A stretch of 64,000 nt of DNA from Pseudoxanthomonas koreensis_A (GCF_041890415.1 NZ_CP169056.1:744001-808000); one strand, 5' to 3'. Positions 20,208-29,715 are shown, numbered from the stretch's first letter. Program-made: numbers and translations. Notes: generated by a model from the sequence alone, not told the origin.

Positions 20208-20326
20208 GATCGGGCCGGTTCCGGATTCGGCAGGGATATGGTGACTTTGCGGCAGGATACAAGACGGCAGGCGCGCACTAACATTGCAGCATCGGCGCAA
20301 CGCCGCCGCGCACTTCGTGGAGCAGC

Positions 20327-20941
20327 ATGGCACCGGGCATGACATCGCGGGTTGCGGCCACAGTGGCGCCGCTGTCGTTCCTGGCCGCAGCGTTGCTGGG
20401 CGGGATCACGATCGAAGGTTATTCGCACCTGCGCCATCCGCTGGCGCTGCTGGGCGCGATGCAGGCGCCGCATCCGCTGGCCTTCGGCATCTTCGCGTTT
20501 GTCCTGCCCGGCGCGGCAGGGGCGTGGGTGGCCGGCGGGTTGCGCGCGCGCCTGCCGGCGATGGCGGGCTGGCCGACGCGGATCGGCGCACAACTGCTGC
20601 TGCTGGCGGCACTGGCGTTTGCCGCGCAAGGCGTGCTGCCGCTGGACGCCGAGGACCTGGACGCCGGCCGCAGCCGCTATCACGCCACTGCCTGGCTGTT
20701 GTGGGCGCTGGCGTTTCCGGCCGGCGCGACCCTGCTGGCAGCGGGCCTGTGGCGCACGCCGTGCTGGCGGCGGCTGGCCTTGGCGAGCCTGGCCGCAGGC
20801 GTGGCGGTGGTGCTCTGCGGCTTCCTGGCCAGTGGCTGGATCGGCGCGGCACTGGTGCAACGGGCGGCCTTCCTGGCCTGGCTGGGGTGGGGCGTGCTTG
20901 CCGCCGCGGCCGGGCGCGGCCTCAGCCGTGGCGCAGCTTGA
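20327..20941 (+). CDS. DUF998-type membrane protein
   Basis: A 204-residue, strongly hydrophobic protein with about six predicted membrane helices (VAPLSFLAAALLGGITI, FGIFAFVLPGAAGAWVAGG, IGAQLLLLAALAFAAQGV, HATAWLLWALAFPAGATLL, LALASLAAGVAVVLCGFLA, AFLAWLGWGVLAAAAG). The pattern (HPLALLG near the first loop, LDAEDLDAGRSRYHATAW between helices 3 and 4) resembles the DUF998 family, whose function is unknown. GGAG precedes the ATG. The last 20 bases overlap the convergent SemiSWEET gene. Confidence 0.7.
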   Translation: MAPGMTSRVAATVAPLSFLAAALLGGITIEGYSHLRHPLALLGAMQAPHPLAFGIFAFVLPGAAGAWVAGGLRARLPAMAGWPTRIGAQLLLLAALAFAAQGVLPLDAEDLDAGRSRYHATAWLLWALAFPAGATLLAAGLWRTPCWRRLALASLAAGVAVVLCGFLASGWIGAALVQRAAFLAWLGWGVLAAAAGRGLSRGAA

Positions 20942-21173
20942 GTCCCAGGATCACCACGGCCAGGGCCAGGGTGACGATGTTGGCCAGGATCATGGGCCAC
21001 GATTGCAGCACGATCCCGTAAGCCAGCCAGAAGCACAGCCCCACCGTGAACACCACGTACATCCCCAGCGAGATCCCGCTGGTGTCGCGGGTGCGCAGGG
21101 TCTTGAGTGCCTGCGGGACGAATGCCGCAGTGGTCAGGGTTGCGGCCACGTAGCCCATCCACTCGCCGCTCAT
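20922..21173 (-). CDS. SemiSWEET sugar transporter
   Basis: An 83-residue, three-helix inner-membrane protein (YVAATLTTAAFVPQALKTLR, GISLGMYVVFTVGLCFWLAYG, PMILANIVTLALAVVILGLKL). The motif FVPQ (PQ-loop) and T-R-D-T-S-G-I-S-L are those of bacterial SemiSWEETs, which dimerise to form a sugar-permeable channel. Start is ATG 21173. Its 3' end overlaps that of the DUF998-type gene on the other strand by 20 bases. Confidence 0.9.
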   Translation of the reverse strand: MSGEWMGYVAATLTTAAFVPQALKTLRTRDTSGISLGMYVVFTVGLCFWLAYGIVLQSWPMILANIVTLALAVVILGLKLRHG

Positions 21174-21399
21174 GGCGCGGTGACACGCCGTGGGCGTGCC
21201 TGAAGGAAAGGGAGCGGGGCGTGCGGGCGGTGCAGGGGGATCGGATTCATGTCGTGTCTTGTACCACTGGCGGCCGTGATGGTGGCGAGGCGGGCCGCGA
21301 TTGACGGCATGACGACGTGGCGGCCCGCCCTGGCCAAGTGGAGTGCGATGCTGCACTGCGGTACCCTTGGCGACTTTGCCGCAGCCGCCGCGACCTGCA

Positions 21400-24054
21400 A
21401 TGTCCGTCGTCCACGAAAACACGTCCTCCTACGATCCCCGGTCGGTTGAATCGGCCGCCCAGACATTCTGGGAGGCCAGCGCCGCCTTCGAGGTGGACGA
21501 AGCCGCCGACAAGCCCAAGTACTACTGCCTGTCGATGCTGCCGTATCCGTCCGGTGCGCTGCACATGGGCCACGTGCGCAACTACACCATCGGCGACGTC
21601 ATCAGCCGCTACAAGCGCATGACCGGGCACAACGTGCTGCAGCCGATGGGCTGGGATGCCTTCGGCCTGCCGGCCGAAAATGCCGCGATCAAGAACCGGA
21701 CCGCGCCGGCGAAGTGGACCTACGCCAACATCGACCACATGCGCAGCCAGCTCAAGTTGCTGGGCTACGCCATCGACTGGTCGCGCGAGTTCGCCACCTG
21801 TTCGCCCGATTACTACGTGCACGAGCAGCGCATGTTCGTGCGCCTGATGCGCAAGGGCCTGGCCTACCGCAAGAACTCGGTGGTGAACTGGGATCCTGTC
21901 GACCAGACCGTGCTGGCCAACGAGCAGGTGATCGACGGCCGCGGCTGGCGCTCCGGCGCGCTGGTCGAGAAGCGCGAGATCCCGCAGTGGTTCCTGCGCA
22001 TCACCGACTATGCCCAGGAACTGCTGGACGGCCTGGACGAATTGCCCGGCTGGCCTGATTCGGTCAAGACCATGCAGCGCAACTGGATCGGCCGCTCGGA
22101 AGGGCTGGAAATCCAGTTCGAGGTGCTGGACGCGACCGGCGCGGCACTGGAGCCGATCCGGGTGTTCACCACTCGTCCGGACACGCTGATGGGCGTGACC
22201 TTCGTATCCATCGCCGGCGAACATCCGCTGGCGGCGCGCGCCGCCGCGGGCAACCCGGCGCTGGCTGCATTCCTGGACGAGCTCAAGCACGGCAGCGTGT
22301 CCGAGGTCGATCTGGAAACCCAGGAAAAGCGCGGCATGGACACCGGCCTGCGGGCCGTGCACCCGGTCACCGGCGAACAGGTGCCGGTGTGGGTGGCCAA
22401 CTTCGTGTTGATGGGCTACGGCACCGGTGCGGTGATGGCCGTGCCCGGCCACGACCAGCGCGACTTCGAGTTCGCCAACAAGTACGCCCTGCCGCTGGTG
22501 CAGGTGATCGGGCTCAAGGACGCCAAGAGCGAGGACGAAAGGACCTGGGACAGCACCACCTGGCGCGACTGGTATGGCGACAAGAGCCGCGACCTGGAAC
22601 TGGTGAACTCCGGCGAGTTCGACGGCCTGGACCACCGCGGCGCCTTCGAGGCACTGGCCGAGCGCTTCGAGCGCCAGGGCCGCGGCCAGCGCCGGGTGAA
22701 CTACCGCCTGCGCGACTGGGGCGTGAGCCGCCAGCGCTACTGGGGCTGCCCGATCCCGGTGATCTACTGCCAGGCCTGCGGCGCGGTGCCGGTGCCGGAG
22801 GACCAGTTGCCGGTGGTGCTGCCGGAGAACGTGGCCTTCAGCGGCACCGGTTCGCCACTGAAAAACGACCCGGAATGGCGCAAGACCACCTGCCCGGACT
22901 GCGGTGGCGCGGCCGATCGCGAGACCGACACCTTCGACACGTTCATGGAGTCGAGCTGGTATTACGCGCGCTACACCTCGCCGGGCGCGCGCGAGATGGT
23001 GGACAAGCGCGGCAACTACTGGCTGCCCGTTGACCAGTACATCGGCGGCATCGAGCACGCGATCCTGCACCTGATGTATTTCCGCTTCTACCACAAGCTC
23101 CTGCGCGACGCGCGGCTGGTGGACAGCGACGAGCCGGCGACCAACCTGCTCACCCAGGGCATGGTCATCGCCGAAACCTACTACCGCGCCAATGCCGACG
23201 GCTCGAAGGACTGGATCAACCCGGCCGACGTGGACGTGGTGCGCGACGACAAGGGCCGCATCACCGGCGCCACCCTGCGCGCGGATGGCCAGCCGGTGAG
23301 CATCGGCCCGGTCGAGAAGATGTCCAAGTCCAAGAACAATGGCGTGGACCCGCAGGCGATGGTCGACAAGTACGGCGCCGACACGGTGCGCCTGTTCTCG
23401 ATGTTCGCCGCCCCGCCCGAGCAGTCGCTGGAGTGGAACGAGGCCGGCGTGGACGGCATGGCCCGCTTCCTGCGCCGGCTGTGGGCCCAGGTGCAGAAGC
23501 ATGCCGCCGATGGCGCGGTGCCGGCCCCGGCGCTGGACGTGGCGGCGCTGGATGCCGGGCAGAAGGCGCTGCGCCGCAAGATTCACGAGACCATCGGCAA
23601 GGTCGGTGACGACTACGACCGCCGCCACGCATTCAACACCGCCATCGCCGCGGTGATGGAGCTGATGAACGCGGTGTCGAAGTTCGACGACGCCAGCGCG
23701 CAGGGCCGCGCGGTGCGCCAGGAAGCGCTGGAAGCGGCGGTGCTGCTGCTCAATCCGATCACCCCGCATTCGAGCCATGCGCTGTGGCAGGTGCTCGGCC
23801 ACGCCCAGGCCCTGGTCGACGACCTGCCGTTCCCGCGGGTCGACCAGGCCGCGCTGGTCCGCGATGCCCTGACCCTGGCGGTGCAGGTCAACGGCAAGCT
23901 GCGCGGCACCATCGAGGTCGCCGCCGATACGCCGCGCGACCAGGTCGAGGCGCTGGCCCGGGCCGAGCCCAACGCGGCCAAGTACTTGGAAGGCCTGGCC
24001 GTGCGCAAGGTGATCGTGGTGCCGGGCAAGATCGTGAACATTGTGGCGGGTTGA
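21400..24054 (+). CDS. leuS: Leucine--tRNA ligase
   Basis: Class I synthetase charging tRNA-Leu; 884 residues. HIGH-type motif in PYPSGALHMGHVRNYTIGDV, editing (CP1) domain with VFTTRPDTLMGVTFVSIAGEHP, zinc-ribbon-like CPDCGGAADRETDTFDTF, and the KMSKSKNNG loop. The anticodon-binding and C-terminal domains are complete. The start MSVVHENTSSYDP at ATG 21400 is preferred over 21343 because it gives the family N-terminus. lptE, holA, nadD and rsfS follow in the usual order of the leuS-lptE-holA-nadD cluster. Confidence 0.97.
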   Translation: MSVVHENTSSYDPRSVESAAQTFWEASAAFEVDEAADKPKYYCLSMLPYPSGALHMGHVRNYTIGDVISRYKRMTGHNVLQPMGWDAFGLPAENAAIKNRTAPAKWTYANIDHMRSQLKLLGYAIDWSREFATCSPDYYVHEQRMFVRLMRKGLAYRKNSVVNWDPVDQTVLANEQVIDGRGWRSGALVEKREIPQWFLRITDYAQELLDGLDELPGWPDSVKTMQRNWIGRSEGLEIQFEVLDATGAALEPIRVFTTRPDTLMGVTFVSIAGEHPLAARAAAGNPALAAFLDELKHGSVSEVDLETQEKRGMDTGLRAVHPVTGEQVPVWVANFVLMGYGTGAVMAVPGHDQRDFEFANKYALPLVQVIGLKDAKSEDERTWDSTTWRDWYGDKSRDLELVNSGEFDGLDHRGAFEALAERFERQGRGQRRVNYRLRDWGVSRQRYWGCPIPVIYCQACGAVPVPEDQLPVVLPENVAFSGTGSPLKNDPEWRKTTCPDCGGAADRETDTFDTFMESSWYYARYTSPGAREMVDKRGNYWLPVDQYIGGIEHAILHLMYFRFYHKLLRDARLVDSDEPATNLLTQGMVIAETYYRANADGSKDWINPADVDVVRDDKGRITGATLRADGQPVSIGPVEKMSKSKNNGVDPQAMVDKYGADTVRLFSMFAAPPEQSLEWNEAGVDGMARFLRRLWAQVQKHAADGAVPAPALDVAALDAGQKALRRKIHETIGKVGDDYDRRHAFNTAIAAVMELMNAVSKFDDASAQGRAVRQEALEAAVLLLNPITPHSSHALWQVLGHAQALVDDLPFPRVDQAALVRDALTLAVQVNGKLRGTIEVAADTPRDQVEALARAEPNAAKYLEGLAVRKVIVVPGKIVNIVAG

Positions 24055-24178
24055 TCCACCGCAGGCGGACCAGCCCGCAATGTTCCGCTGCCGGATCCCC
24101 TCTCAAGCCGTGTTCACGCCACATCCTGCAGGCTGCAGCCTGTTGCCGCTCCCGGCTGCCTCGTCCAGACTCCCACCC

Positions 24179-24730
24179 ATGATCCGAACCGCGTCGATGT
24201 CCCGGCTCCTGCTCGTCCTGACCGCCGCGCTGGTGTTGTCCGGCTGCGGCTTCCACCTGCGCGAGCGCCTGGCGCTGCCGGACGAGACGCCGCCGGTGCG
24301 GGTGGTGTCCAACACGCCCTACAGCGAACTGGTCACCATCCTCGAGCGCAACCTGCGCAACGCCGGCGCCACGGTGGCCGGGCCCGAAACCGACCGCGGC
24401 CAGATGGCGCGGCTGGAGATCGTGTCCGAACGCTGGGGCGACCTGCCCATCGCCATCGACGAGCGTGGCCGGGCCCAGGATTTCAGCCTGCGCTACGCCA
24501 CCATCTTCTCCTTCCACCTGGCCGATGGCACGGTGCTGGTGCCGCAGCAGTCGGTGGAGCTTGCGCGCGACTATGTCTCGCCGCCCGAGGATGTCACCGG
24601 GACCAGCACCGAGCGCGAGATCCTGGCCGACGAGCTGCGCCGCGAGATGGCCGCATCGATCCTGCGCCGGATCGATGGCGTGGTCCGCGCCGGTGCGGAG
24701 GCGGCGGCAGCTCCGCCGGCCACGCCATGA
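24179..24730 (+). CDS. lptE: LPS-assembly lipoprotein LptE
   Basis: Outer-membrane lipoprotein that plugs the LptD barrel and helps insert LPS. The 183-residue precursor has a lipobox (VLSGCGFHLRER, Cys near residue 23) and the conserved GFHLR start of the mature protein, followed by TPYSELVTILERNLRNAG. The position between leuS and holA is diagnostic. The start may be ATG 24179 or ATG 24197. Confidence 0.93.
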   Translation: MIRTASMSRLLLVLTAALVLSGCGFHLRERLALPDETPPVRVVSNTPYSELVTILERNLRNAGATVAGPETDRGQMARLEIVSERWGDLPIAIDERGRAQDFSLRYATIFSFHLADGTVLVPQQSVELARDYVSPPEDVTGTSTEREILADELRREMAASILRRIDGVVRAGAEAAAAPPATP

Positions 24731-24767
24731 CCACCACGCGCCACCGCGTGGCTGCCGACCCGCGCTG

Positions 24768-25808
24768 ATGGAACTGCGGCCCGAGCAACTGGTCGCCCAG
24801 GCCGGCACCCAGCCGTTGCGCGCGGCCTACCTGATTGCCGGCCCGGAGACGCTGCACGTGCTGGAAGCAGCCGACGCGGTGCGCGCGCGTGCGCGCGCCG
24901 ACGGCGCCGAGCGCGAGGTGTTCGAGGCCGAGGGTCGTGACCTGGACTGGGATGCGCTGTCGGCCAGTTTCGCCGCGCCCGGGTTGTTCGCGTCGCGGCG
25001 CCTGCTCGAGGTGCGCCTGCCGTCGGGCAAGCCGGGCAAGGCCGGGGCCGAGGTGATCGCCGGGTTCTGCACGGACCCGCCGCCGGACACCCATCTGCTG
25101 GTGGTGGCCGGCGAATGGAGCAAGGCCCATCACGGCAAATGGGTGGATGCGTTGTCGCGTTGCGGCGTGGTGTCGATCGCCTGGGCATTGAAGCCGCACG
25201 AGCTGCCCGGCTGGATCGACCGTCGCCTGCGCGAGCGCGGCCTGCGTGCCGAGCCGCAGGCGGTGCAGGGGTTGTGCGAACGGGTGGAAGGCAACCTGCT
25301 GGCCGCCGCGCAGGAGATCGACAAGCTCGCCCTGCTGGCACCCGAGGGCGTGCTGGACCTGGAAACGATGCAATCGCTGGTGGCCGACGCGGCGCGCTAC
25401 GACGTTTTCCGCCTGCTCGAATCGAGCCTGTCCGGCCACGCCGTGCAGGTGCGGCGCATGCTTGCCGGCTTGCGTGCCGAGGGCGAGCAGGTGGCCGGGC
25501 TGATGCCGATTGTGGTGCGCGAATTGCTGCGCGCGGCCGCCCTGGCGCGGGCCCAGGCGCGCGGCGCCAACCTGGCCGCCGAGATGAAATCGCAAGGCCT
25601 GTGGGAGGCGCGCCAGGCCCCGTTCAAGCGCGCGCTGCAGCGGCATGCCGCGCCGATCCGCTGGAACCGCTTCGCCGCCTACGCCTCGCGCGTGGATCGC
25701 GCGGCCAAGGGCCGCGGCCCCGGCGACCCGTGGCAACTGCTCGAGCGCCTGCTGCTGGCGATCGCCGAGCCGCCGGCCACCCGGCTGCTGGCCAGCGCCG
25801 GCCGCTGA
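24768..25808 (+). CDS. holA: DNA polymerase III delta subunit
   Basis: Clamp-loader subunit that opens the beta sliding clamp. The 346-residue protein has AYLIAGPETLHVLEAADAVR at the start (the modified P-loop region), LLEVRLPSGKPGKAGAEVI, ALKPHELPGWIDRRLRERGL, the helix VEGNLLAAAQEIDKLALL and the C-terminal collar helices. It lies 37 bases behind lptE and ahead of nadD. ATG 24768 starts the family-typical MELRPEQL. Confidence 0.95.
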   Translation: MELRPEQLVAQAGTQPLRAAYLIAGPETLHVLEAADAVRARARADGAEREVFEAEGRDLDWDALSASFAAPGLFASRRLLEVRLPSGKPGKAGAEVIAGFCTDPPPDTHLLVVAGEWSKAHHGKWVDALSRCGVVSIAWALKPHELPGWIDRRLRERGLRAEPQAVQGLCERVEGNLLAAAQEIDKLALLAPEGVLDLETMQSLVADAARYDVFRLLESSLSGHAVQVRRMLAGLRAEGEQVAGLMPIVVRELLRAAALARAQARGANLAAEMKSQGLWEARQAPFKRALQRHAAPIRWNRFAAYASRVDRAAKGRGPGDPWQLLERLLLAIAEPPATRLLASAGR

Positions 25809-25825
25809 CCGGCACCCGCGCCCGC

Positions 25826-26515
25826 ATGCTGGAGATCTGGTACGGCGGCACCTTCGACCCGGTCCACAACGGGCACCTGGCCATCGCCCGCGCAGCCGCC
25901 GAGCTGTTCGAGGTCCCGGTCACCCTGGCGCCAGCCGCAGACCCGCCGCATCGTCCGCGGCCGGGCGCCGACGCGCAGCAGCGCGCACGCATGCTCGATC
26001 TGGCCGTGGCGGGCGACCCGCGCCTGCGGGTGGACCGGCGCGAGCTGCATCGCGCCGGGCCTTCCTGGACGGTGGACACTTTGCGCGAGCTGCGTGCCGA
26101 GCGTGGCGCCCAGGCGCCGCTGGCCCTGCTGCTGGGCGCCGACAGCTTCCGCTCGTTGCCGACCTGGCGGCACTGGCGGCAATTGCCGACGCTGGCCCAT
26201 TTCATCGTCGCCGGGCGCATCGACCAGGGGGACGTCGCGCAGCTGCCGGAGCCGCCGGAACTGACCGCCGCATTCGCCGGCCGCTGGCAACAGGCGCCGG
26301 CGCGGTTGGCCACGATGCCGGCCGGGCTTGCCTACCATCTGCGCCAGCCGTTGCGCGCGGAGTCGGCCACCGCCGTGCGCCAGGCGATCGCCTGCGGCGC
26401 CCCGGCCTGGCGCGGCTGGTTGCCCGCCGCCGTGGCCGCGCAGATCCAGGCCGAAGGGCTGTACGGGGCAGGTTCCGGTACCGATGCGGCGTCCGCAGGC
26501 GAACCTCGCCCGTGA
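25826..26515 (+). CDS. nadD: Nicotinate-nucleotide adenylyltransferase
   Basis: Joins nicotinate mononucleotide and ATP to give NaAD in NAD synthesis. The nucleotidyltransferase motif YGGTFDPVHNGHLAIARA lies at residues 6-23, and the C-terminal block has LRAESATAVRQAI (S/T-x-x-R-x-x-I family site). Length 229. The gene is 17 bases behind holA and precedes rsfS. Confidence 0.95.
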   Translation: MLEIWYGGTFDPVHNGHLAIARAAAELFEVPVTLAPAADPPHRPRPGADAQQRARMLDLAVAGDPRLRVDRRELHRAGPSWTVDTLRELRAERGAQAPLALLLGADSFRSLPTWRHWRQLPTLAHFIVAGRIDQGDVAQLPEPPELTAAFAGRWQQAPARLATMPAGLAYHLRQPLRAESATAVRQAIACGAPAWRGWLPAAVAAQIQAEGLYGAGSGTDAASAGEPRP

Positions 26516-26539
26516 ATACGGCCCGCACGATTGGGCCCG

Positions 26540-26545
26540 TATAAT
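26540..26545 (+). promoter_or_regulatory. Candidate -10 element (TATAAT) before rsfS
   Basis: TATAAT in CGTATAATCGCC, 38 bases ahead of the rsfS start, directly after nadD. It suggests a separate promoter for rsfS; the -35 side is not convincing. Confidence 0.5.
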
Positions 26546-26582
26546 CGCCTCATCTTTCCCGCACCTGCGACCGAGCCTGCCC

Positions 26583-26984
26583 TTGAGCAACCAAGCCCAC
26601 GTCATCAAGCCCCGTCTTCCCGATCCCCCGCCGCCGGTGGATGCGCTGCTGGCCGCAGTGCGCAGTGCGGTCGAGGAGATCAAGGCCAAGGATGTCGTTG
26701 AGATCGACGTGCGCGGCAAGACCAGCGTGGCCGACCACCTGGTGATCGCCTCGGGCACCTCCACCCGCCACGTCAAGTCGATTGCCGACGAGGTGGTGAG
26801 GTTTGCCAAGAAGCTGGGTGCGATGCCGCTGGGCGTGGAGGGCGAGCGCGAAGCGGAGTGGGTGCTGGTCGACCTGGGCGACGTGATCGTGCACGTGATG
26901 TTGCCGCGGGTGCGCGAGTTCTACGCCCTCGAGCGGCTGTGGACCGTGGGCGACGACCAGCCAGAGACGACCGCCGACGCCTGA
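26583..26984 (+). CDS. rsfS: Ribosome silencing factor RsfS
   Basis: A 133-residue protein that binds ribosomal protein uL14 and blocks subunit joining in starvation. It shows the family blocks KDVVEIDVRGKTSVADHLVIASGTSTRHV, read as several segments (KDVVEIDVRGK, DHLVIASGTSTRHV, EWVLVDLGDVIVHVM) and the C-terminal FYALERLW. The probable start is TTG 26583 (reading SNQAHVIKPRLPDPP), since no ATG lies in a suitable position; the alternatives upstream would run into nadD. Confidence 0.93.
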   Translation: MSNQAHVIKPRLPDPPPPVDALLAAVRSAVEEIKAKDVVEIDVRGKTSVADHLVIASGTSTRHVKSIADEVVRFAKKLGAMPLGVEGEREAEWVLVDLGDVIVHVMLPRVREFYALERLWTVGDDQPETTADA

Positions 26985-27035
26985 TCCGGCCGGCCATGCC
27001 CGGCCCGCGTGGCCGCCGGCCTGCGCCGGCGGGCC

Positions 27036-27884
27036 TTACTCCCCGATCAGCAGTGCGAACGGGCCCAGTTGCGAATTCATCAGCAGGGCCAGGCTGCGCT
27101 CGCGGTCGGCGACCAGGCGTGCGGCCGGCACCGAATTGTCCGGCGGGAACGCGCGGTAGCCCATGTCCTCGGGCAGCATGCTGCGCACCGCATAGCCCAT
27201 CAGCACGTTGACCACTTCGCCCAGTCCATCCTGGGCCAGTTCGTCGTCGCATTGCTCCGGCTCGATCTTGAGCAGGGCGCAGGCCAGCGCGTGCATCGTG
27301 TCGTGCCCGCAGGCCAGGCCGATGAACAGCGGACGCTCGCCTTCCACCCGTACCTGGGCCACGTGCGGATAGGCACCCAGCTCGGCCGGAGCGAGCAGGC
27401 CGGCCGCATGGCACTGGCTGTCGAGCATGCGCGGGAACAGGCGCGCGCACAGGGCGATGGCGGTGTTGGCCAGCCCGGCCTTGGCATGGTCGGCCACGCC
27501 GGTGGACAGCGCCTGCTGGGCCGCGTCCTGCTCGGCACGGTGTGCGGCCAGCTCGGCGTCCAGGCGCTGGGGGTCGATCACCCCCTGGTCCAGCAGCACC
27601 TGCCCGAACAGCTTGCGCCCGGCCTTCTGTGCGACCAGCAGTGCGTCCACCTGGCCGGCATCGAGCAGGCCCATCTCCTGGGCGATGTCGCCGAAGCGGC
27701 GGTCTTCGACCCGCTGGCGCTGGTTGATGCGGCGCGCCTGGGCTTCGTCAAGCAGGCCCTGCTGCACGGCCAGCTCGCCCAGCAGCGGATTGGAGGCGCG
27801 CTGTGCCTCGATCGCGGCCAGCAGTTGCGACGGGGTGATGACGCCACGCTCCATCAGGAACTGGCCCAGGAATTTCACTGACAT
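27036..27884 (-). CDS. CheX-like phosphatase domain with MshEN-like N-terminal repeats
   Basis: A 282-residue soluble protein. Residues 1-110 contain three repeats of the type LGQFLMERGVITPSQLLAAI / LLGELAVQQGLLDEAQARRI / LFGQVLLDQGVIDPQRLDAE, the fold seen in MshEN and type II secretion ATPase N-domains, which can bind c-di-GMP. The C-terminal half is CheX/CheC-like: GLGEVVNVLMGYAVRSML holds the E-x-x-N-x-x-x-G phosphatase motif (E223, N226, G230). The partner CheY-like gene lies 38 bases upstream on the same strand, so this is probably its phosphatase. The c-di-GMP link is inference. Confidence 0.75.
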   Translation of the reverse strand: MSVKFLGQFLMERGVITPSQLLAAIEAQRASNPLLGELAVQQGLLDEAQARRINQRQRVEDRRFGDIAQEMGLLDAGQVDALLVAQKAGRKLFGQVLLDQGVIDPQRLDAELAAHRAEQDAAQQALSTGVADHAKAGLANTAIALCARLFPRMLDSQCHAAGLLAPAELGAYPHVAQVRVEGERPLFIGLACGHDTMHALACALLKIEPEQCDDELAQDGLGEVVNVLMGYAVRSMLPEDMGYRAFPPDNSVPAARLVADRERSLALLMNSQLGPFALLIGE

Positions 27885-27922
27885 CTCGTGCCCTCTGCGG
27901 ATAGGTCGGAGGTGGTCGCCGC

Positions 27923-28291
27923 TCAGACGAGCACCTGGTGCAGCACGCGTTCCATCGCTTCGGGATCGATGGGCTTCTGCAGGTAGGAGCGTGCGCCAAG
28001 ACGCAGGCATTCTTCGATGTCGCTCTGTGCGCCCAGCGAACTGAGGATCACCACCCGCGCGTTCGGGTCGGCCTCCAGGATCCGGGCCAGCGCCTGGCGG
28101 CCGTCGCACTCGGGCATCACCAGGTCGAGCAGCACCAGGTCCGGCTTCAGTGCCTGGTACTGGCCCACCGCCTCCAGGCCGTTGCCGGCCTCGCCCACCA
28201 CCTGGAACCCGGCTTCCTCCAGCTGGCCGGCCGCGAGCATGCGTAATGCGCGCGAGTCGTCGCACAGCAGCACGGTCGGTCGTGCGGTCAT
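27923..28291 (-). CDS. Single-domain CheY-like response regulator
   Basis: A 122-residue receiver with no output domain. Acidic pocket in VLLCDDSRALRML (residues 9-11), phospho-acceptor Asp in LVLLDLVMPECDGRQAL (about residue 54), conserved Ser in VVILSSLGAQ and Lys in YLQKPIDPEAM. It is followed in the same direction by the CheX-like gene, together resembling a receiver/phosphatase pair. No histidine kinase is nearby, so its input is unknown. Confidence 0.9.
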   Translation of the reverse strand: MTARPTVLLCDDSRALRMLAAGQLEEAGFQVVGEAGNGLEAVGQYQALKPDLVLLDLVMPECDGRQALARILEADPNARVVILSSLGAQSDIEECLRLGARSYLQKPIDPEAMERVLHQVLV

Positions 28292-28434
28292 CAATGTTCT
28301 CCCGGTCGAGATGTGCGGGCCGCAGGAGGCCCAGTCCAGAATAGCGGCTACCCGGCAACAGGCTTGAGAAGATTCGATGCTGCGCCGCCGCATGGTGCAG
28401 TCACCGGGTCCGGAAGCGTCGCGCCCAGGCGCCG

Positions 28435-29715
28435 CTATAGCAGCACGATCACCGCGTGCAGCGCCAGCCCGATCAACCCACCCACCACGGTGCCGTTGTA
28501 GCGGATGTATTGCAGGTCGCGGCCCACGCTCAATTCCAGCTCGCGCACCAGGTGGCGTTCGTCCCAGCCCTTCACCGTCTGCGCGATGTAGTCGGTGACC
28601 CCGCCGCGCAGGCGTTGGGCCAGTTTCTCCGCGCCGCCCAGCAGGTGCTGGTTGATCGCATCGCGAAGCGCACGGTCGCGGCCCAGTGCCCGGCCCAGGC
28701 CGGCGAGCGAGCGCTGCAGGTGGGCGGCCAGCACGCCGTCCTCGCGCTCCAGGTCCTCGCGCAGGGCGGCATGGACCTGGTCCCAGAGCCCGCGCACGTA
28801 GTCCTGCACGCCGGGATGGTCGATCAGGCTCTGCTTGATGGTTTCGGCGCGCGCGGCAACTGCCGGGTCGTGGCGCAGCCGGCCGATGTAGTCCTGCAGC
28901 CAGTGTTCGTAGTCACGCCGCAGTGGGTGGTCGGGCTGGCGCAGGATCTCGTTGAGTTCTTCCAGCAGCGCATGGGCGATGCGTTCGGCCAGGCTGTCGG
29001 CGATGCCTTCCACCGGCTTGACCCAATCCACCGTGCCCACCAGGCGCGGCCACTCGCGGCGCGCGTGCTTGACCAGCAGGTCCGAGGCGCGCTGCTTGAT
29101 CGCCGGGTCGTCCAGGTGCTGGCCAAGGCGGCGCAGGGCCTCGTCCAGCAACGCCTGGTGGCGGCCGTCGGCGGTGAGCAGGCCGAGGATGTCGCCGGCG
29201 CTGGCCGCCGCATCCCACGCCTGCAGGCGTGCCAGCAGGAATTCCTGGATGCCCTTGCGCACCGCCTGCTCGTCCAGCAGGTCCAGCGCCTGCACCGCCC
29301 AGCCGCGCGCCATCCGTGCAAGCCGCCGCGACTGCTCGGGTCGCGACAGCCAGTGCCCCAGCTTCGACGCCGGATCGAACACCTCCAGTCGCGCCAGCAG
29401 GGTGTGTGGTTCGAGGAAATGGTCGCGCACGAACGCGGCCAGGCTGTCGCCGATGCGCTCCTTGCTGCGGGGGATCACCGCCGTGTGCGGGATCGGCAGG
29501 CCCAGCGGGCGGCGGAACAGCGCCACCACCGCGAACCAGTCGGCCAGCGCGCCAACCGTGGCGGCCTCGCAGAACGCCGACACCCAGGCCCACGCGCCGC
29601 TGCCGCCCATCACGTGCGCCAGCACGAAGCCGGCGACCATCGCCAGCAGCATCGCCACGGCGATGGCCTTCATGCGGCGCAGCTGCGCCGGTCGCGGATC
29701 CTGGATGCTGCTCAT
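28435..29715 (-). CDS. DUF445 family membrane protein
   Basis: A 426-residue protein with two N-terminal membrane helices (AIAVAMLLAMVAGFVLAHVMG and WVSAFCEAATVGALADWFAVVALF), the block FRRPLGLPIPHTAVIPRSKE typical of DUF445/YjiN, a long helical middle region, and a C-terminal helix (YNGTVVGGLIGLALHAVIVLL). The function is unknown. The start MSSIQDPRPAQLRRM at 29715 is chosen over 29739. Confidence 0.88.
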   Translation of the reverse strand: MSSIQDPRPAQLRRMKAIAVAMLLAMVAGFVLAHVMGGSGAWAWVSAFCEAATVGALADWFAVVALFRRPLGLPIPHTAVIPRSKERIGDSLAAFVRDHFLEPHTLLARLEVFDPASKLGHWLSRPEQSRRLARMARGWAVQALDLLDEQAVRKGIQEFLLARLQAWDAAASAGDILGLLTADGRHQALLDEALRRLGQHLDDPAIKQRASDLLVKHARREWPRLVGTVDWVKPVEGIADSLAERIAHALLEELNEILRQPDHPLRRDYEHWLQDYIGRLRHDPAVAARAETIKQSLIDHPGVQDYVRGLWDQVHAALREDLEREDGVLAAHLQRSLAGLGRALGRDRALRDAINQHLLGGAEKLAQRLRGGVTDYIAQTVKGWDERHLVRELELSVGRDLQYIRYNGTVVGGLIGLALHAVIVLL

